Shown: one piece after another, positions 5,374 to 6,578 of the stretch
Numbering within the stretch: position 1 is the first letter of the stretch
Layout: the number at the start of each line of letters is the position of its first letter
DNA from: Clostridia bacterium
Lineage (GTDB): Bacteria; Bacillota; Clostridia; UBA1381
Direction: 5' to 3'
Length of the DNA stretch: 6,578 nucleotides
Assembly: GCA_008668455.1 (NCBI GenBank)
Contig: RQCD01000141.1
Span: 1 to 6,578, forward strand
Translations under genes and position numbers: made by a program
Notes under the pieces: generated by a model
Told to the model about the DNA's origin: nothing
Database searches by the model: none
Seen by the model: only the letters and a program-made list of their open reading frames with translations

Positions 5374-6576
5374 TTATTCGCTGACAGACTGTGTCTTCAC
5401 GAAGTCAAATTTGCCGTCGTTTGCTTTTTTAATATAAGCCATGGTTTTCTTCGCATCGCCCTTTTCGTCGAAGCTGATCGAACCGGTAACACCCTCGGTG
5501 GAAAGTGCAAGAATTGCTTTCTGAATTTCTTCTCCGGAGGTGGAATCAGCTGCCTTAATTGCTTCAACAGCAACCATGTAAGCGTCGTAACCCAAAGCAG
5601 AAACTGCTGCAACAATATCGTTGCCGCCGTTGTTGGTCAGGTTCTTGCTGTCAGAGTTTAAGTACTCCTTAAAGCCCGTAACAAATTCCTTTGCTTTTCC
5701 GGCATCGTCATTCTCGTCAAAGAAGGTGGAGCAGTATACGTCCAGACCGGAGCCGTTCTGTGCATCCAGGATAACAGAGCTTTCCCAGGTATCGCCGGCA
5801 AGAATCGGAATGGTGATACCAGCGGATTTTGCCTGTGTGATGATCAGGGATGCATAGGTGGTTGCAGACGGAGCAAAGATAACGTCAGCATTTGCTTTTG
5901 CGGCATTTTGCAGATATGCCGAAAAATCGGAGGTACCTTCCGGGAAGGTTTCAGAGATTACGGTTCCGCCGAGCTTTTCAAAGGCTTCCTTGAAATAGTT
6001 GCCCAAGCCGTTTCCGTAGTCCTCGCCAAGCATGGTTAGAATATAAGCTGTATTTGCGCTAAACTGATCCTTTGCAAAGTTTGCCATAACGCTTCCCTGG
6101 AACGGATCTAAGAAGCAAACTCTGGAATAGTATGGGTTTTCAGCAGTGACTGCAGGGTTTGTACAGGAGCAGCCGATTGCCGGAATTTTTGCATTGTTAA
6201 AGGTCGGAGCTGCTGCAATTGCCGCACCTGATCCGTATGTACCCAAAACAGCGGAAACACCCTTGCTGACTAAGGTTTCAGCAGCAGAAACTGCCTTATC
6301 GGTCGAGGACTGATTATCTACCTCAACTAATTCAATGGTGTATTCCTCTCCGCCAACGGTCACAGTCGGAACAACGGTATTTGCATAGCGGATACCGAGA
6401 ACCTCCTGCTTTCCGCCAGCGCCGTTGTCTCCGGATGCCGGCTCGAAAACACCGATTTTAATGGTTTTTCCGCCTGTTGACTGATCCCCTGTGTTTGTTT
6501 CGCCGCAGCCTGCTAAGGACATACCCATCAGCGATGCGCCTAATACAAATGATAAGATTTTTTTCATGTTTTTCAT
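5374..6576 (-). CDS. livK: Branched-chain amino acid ABC transporter substrate-binding lipoprotein (LivK/LivJ type)
   Basis: This is the extracellular binding protein that captures the amino acid and delivers it to LivHM. The 400-residue product begins with a lipoprotein signal: basic MKNMKK, a hydrophobic core at 7-20 and the lipobox LAGC, with Cys24 as the predicted lipidated residue. A short polar linker (25-37) leads to a periplasmic-binding-protein type 1 fold (Peripla_BP_6 type). Family-like stretches are KIGVFEPASGDNGAGGKQEV at 40-59, VLGTYGSGAAI at 110-120, CTNPAVT at 138-144, DPFQGSVMANFA at 157-168 and DYGNGL at 186-191. ATG 6576 is the best visible start. Its ribosome binding site and promoter lie beyond the window edge, so it could start slightly further upstream. 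ATG 6567 has no ribosome binding site. Leucine, isoleucine or valine is the likely ligand, but relatives also bind other amino acids, amides or urea. Confidence 0.93.
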   Translation of the reverse strand: MKNMKKILSFVLGASLMGMSLAGCGETNTGDQSTGGKTIKIGVFEPASGDNGAGGKQEVLGIRYANTVVPTVTVGGEEYTIELVEVDNQSSTDKAVSAAETLVSKGVSAVLGTYGSGAAIAAAPTFNNAKIPAIGCSCTNPAVTAENPYYSRVCFLDPFQGSVMANFAKDQFSANTAYILTMLGEDYGNGLGNYFKEAFEKLGGTVISETFPEGTSDFSAYLQNAAKANADVIFAPSATTYASLIITQAKSAGITIPILAGDTWESSVILDAQNGSGLDVYCSTFFDENDDAGKAKEFVTGFKEYLNSDSKNLTNNGGNDIVAAVSALGYDAYMVAVEAIKAADSTSGEEIQKAILALSTEGVTGSISFDEKGDAKKTMAYIKKANDGKFDFVKTQSVSE

Positions 6577-6578
6577 AA

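Overview
The window looks like chromosomal DNA of a gut-type Gram-positive anaerobe of the Clostridia (Bacillota). This is inferred from strong GGAGG-type ribosome binding sites, a near-consensus sigma-A promoter, a lipoprotein-type solute-binding protein with a lipobox, and protein sequences that read like clostridial members of their families. The species cannot be named from the sequence alone.

The left part (1-1695) is on the + strand. Positions 1-92 hold the last 29 codons of an unidentified gene. In the same frame after its TAG stop comes a second open stretch, which from ATG 150 encodes a 76-residue protein of unknown function. An 82-base AT-rich spacer then carries TTCGTA-type inverted repeats and leads into a clean promoter (TTGATT, 17 bp, TATAAT). 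This promoter drives a 386-codon gene for a right-handed beta-helix protein with the motif set of glycoside hydrolase family 28 (polygalacturonase-like) and no export signal. An 11-bp hairpin with A/T-rich flanks separates it from the oppositely oriented operon and can terminate transcription from both sides.

The right part (1740-6576) is a complete branched-chain (hydrophobic) amino acid ABC importer on the - strand. In transcription order the genes are livK/livJ (lipoprotein binding protein), livH and livM (two permeases), and livG and livF (two ATPases). livH to livF are separated by 3 bases or overlap by 4-8 bases, so they are almost certainly co-transcribed and translationally coupled. 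A 112-base gap with a strong 12-bp hairpin lies between the binding protein and livH, as expected where the binding protein is made in excess over the membrane complex. The binding protein captures the amino acid outside the cell, LivHM form the channel, and LivGF hydrolyse ATP to drive import.

Most of the window is ordinary. I found no CRISPR array, tRNA or rRNA gene, insertion sequence, or credible undescribed system. The points most worth a second look are the TAG-split reading frame at the left edge, the half-site cluster upstream of the GH28-like gene, the apparently cytoplasmic GH28-like enzyme, and the livK-livH hairpin.
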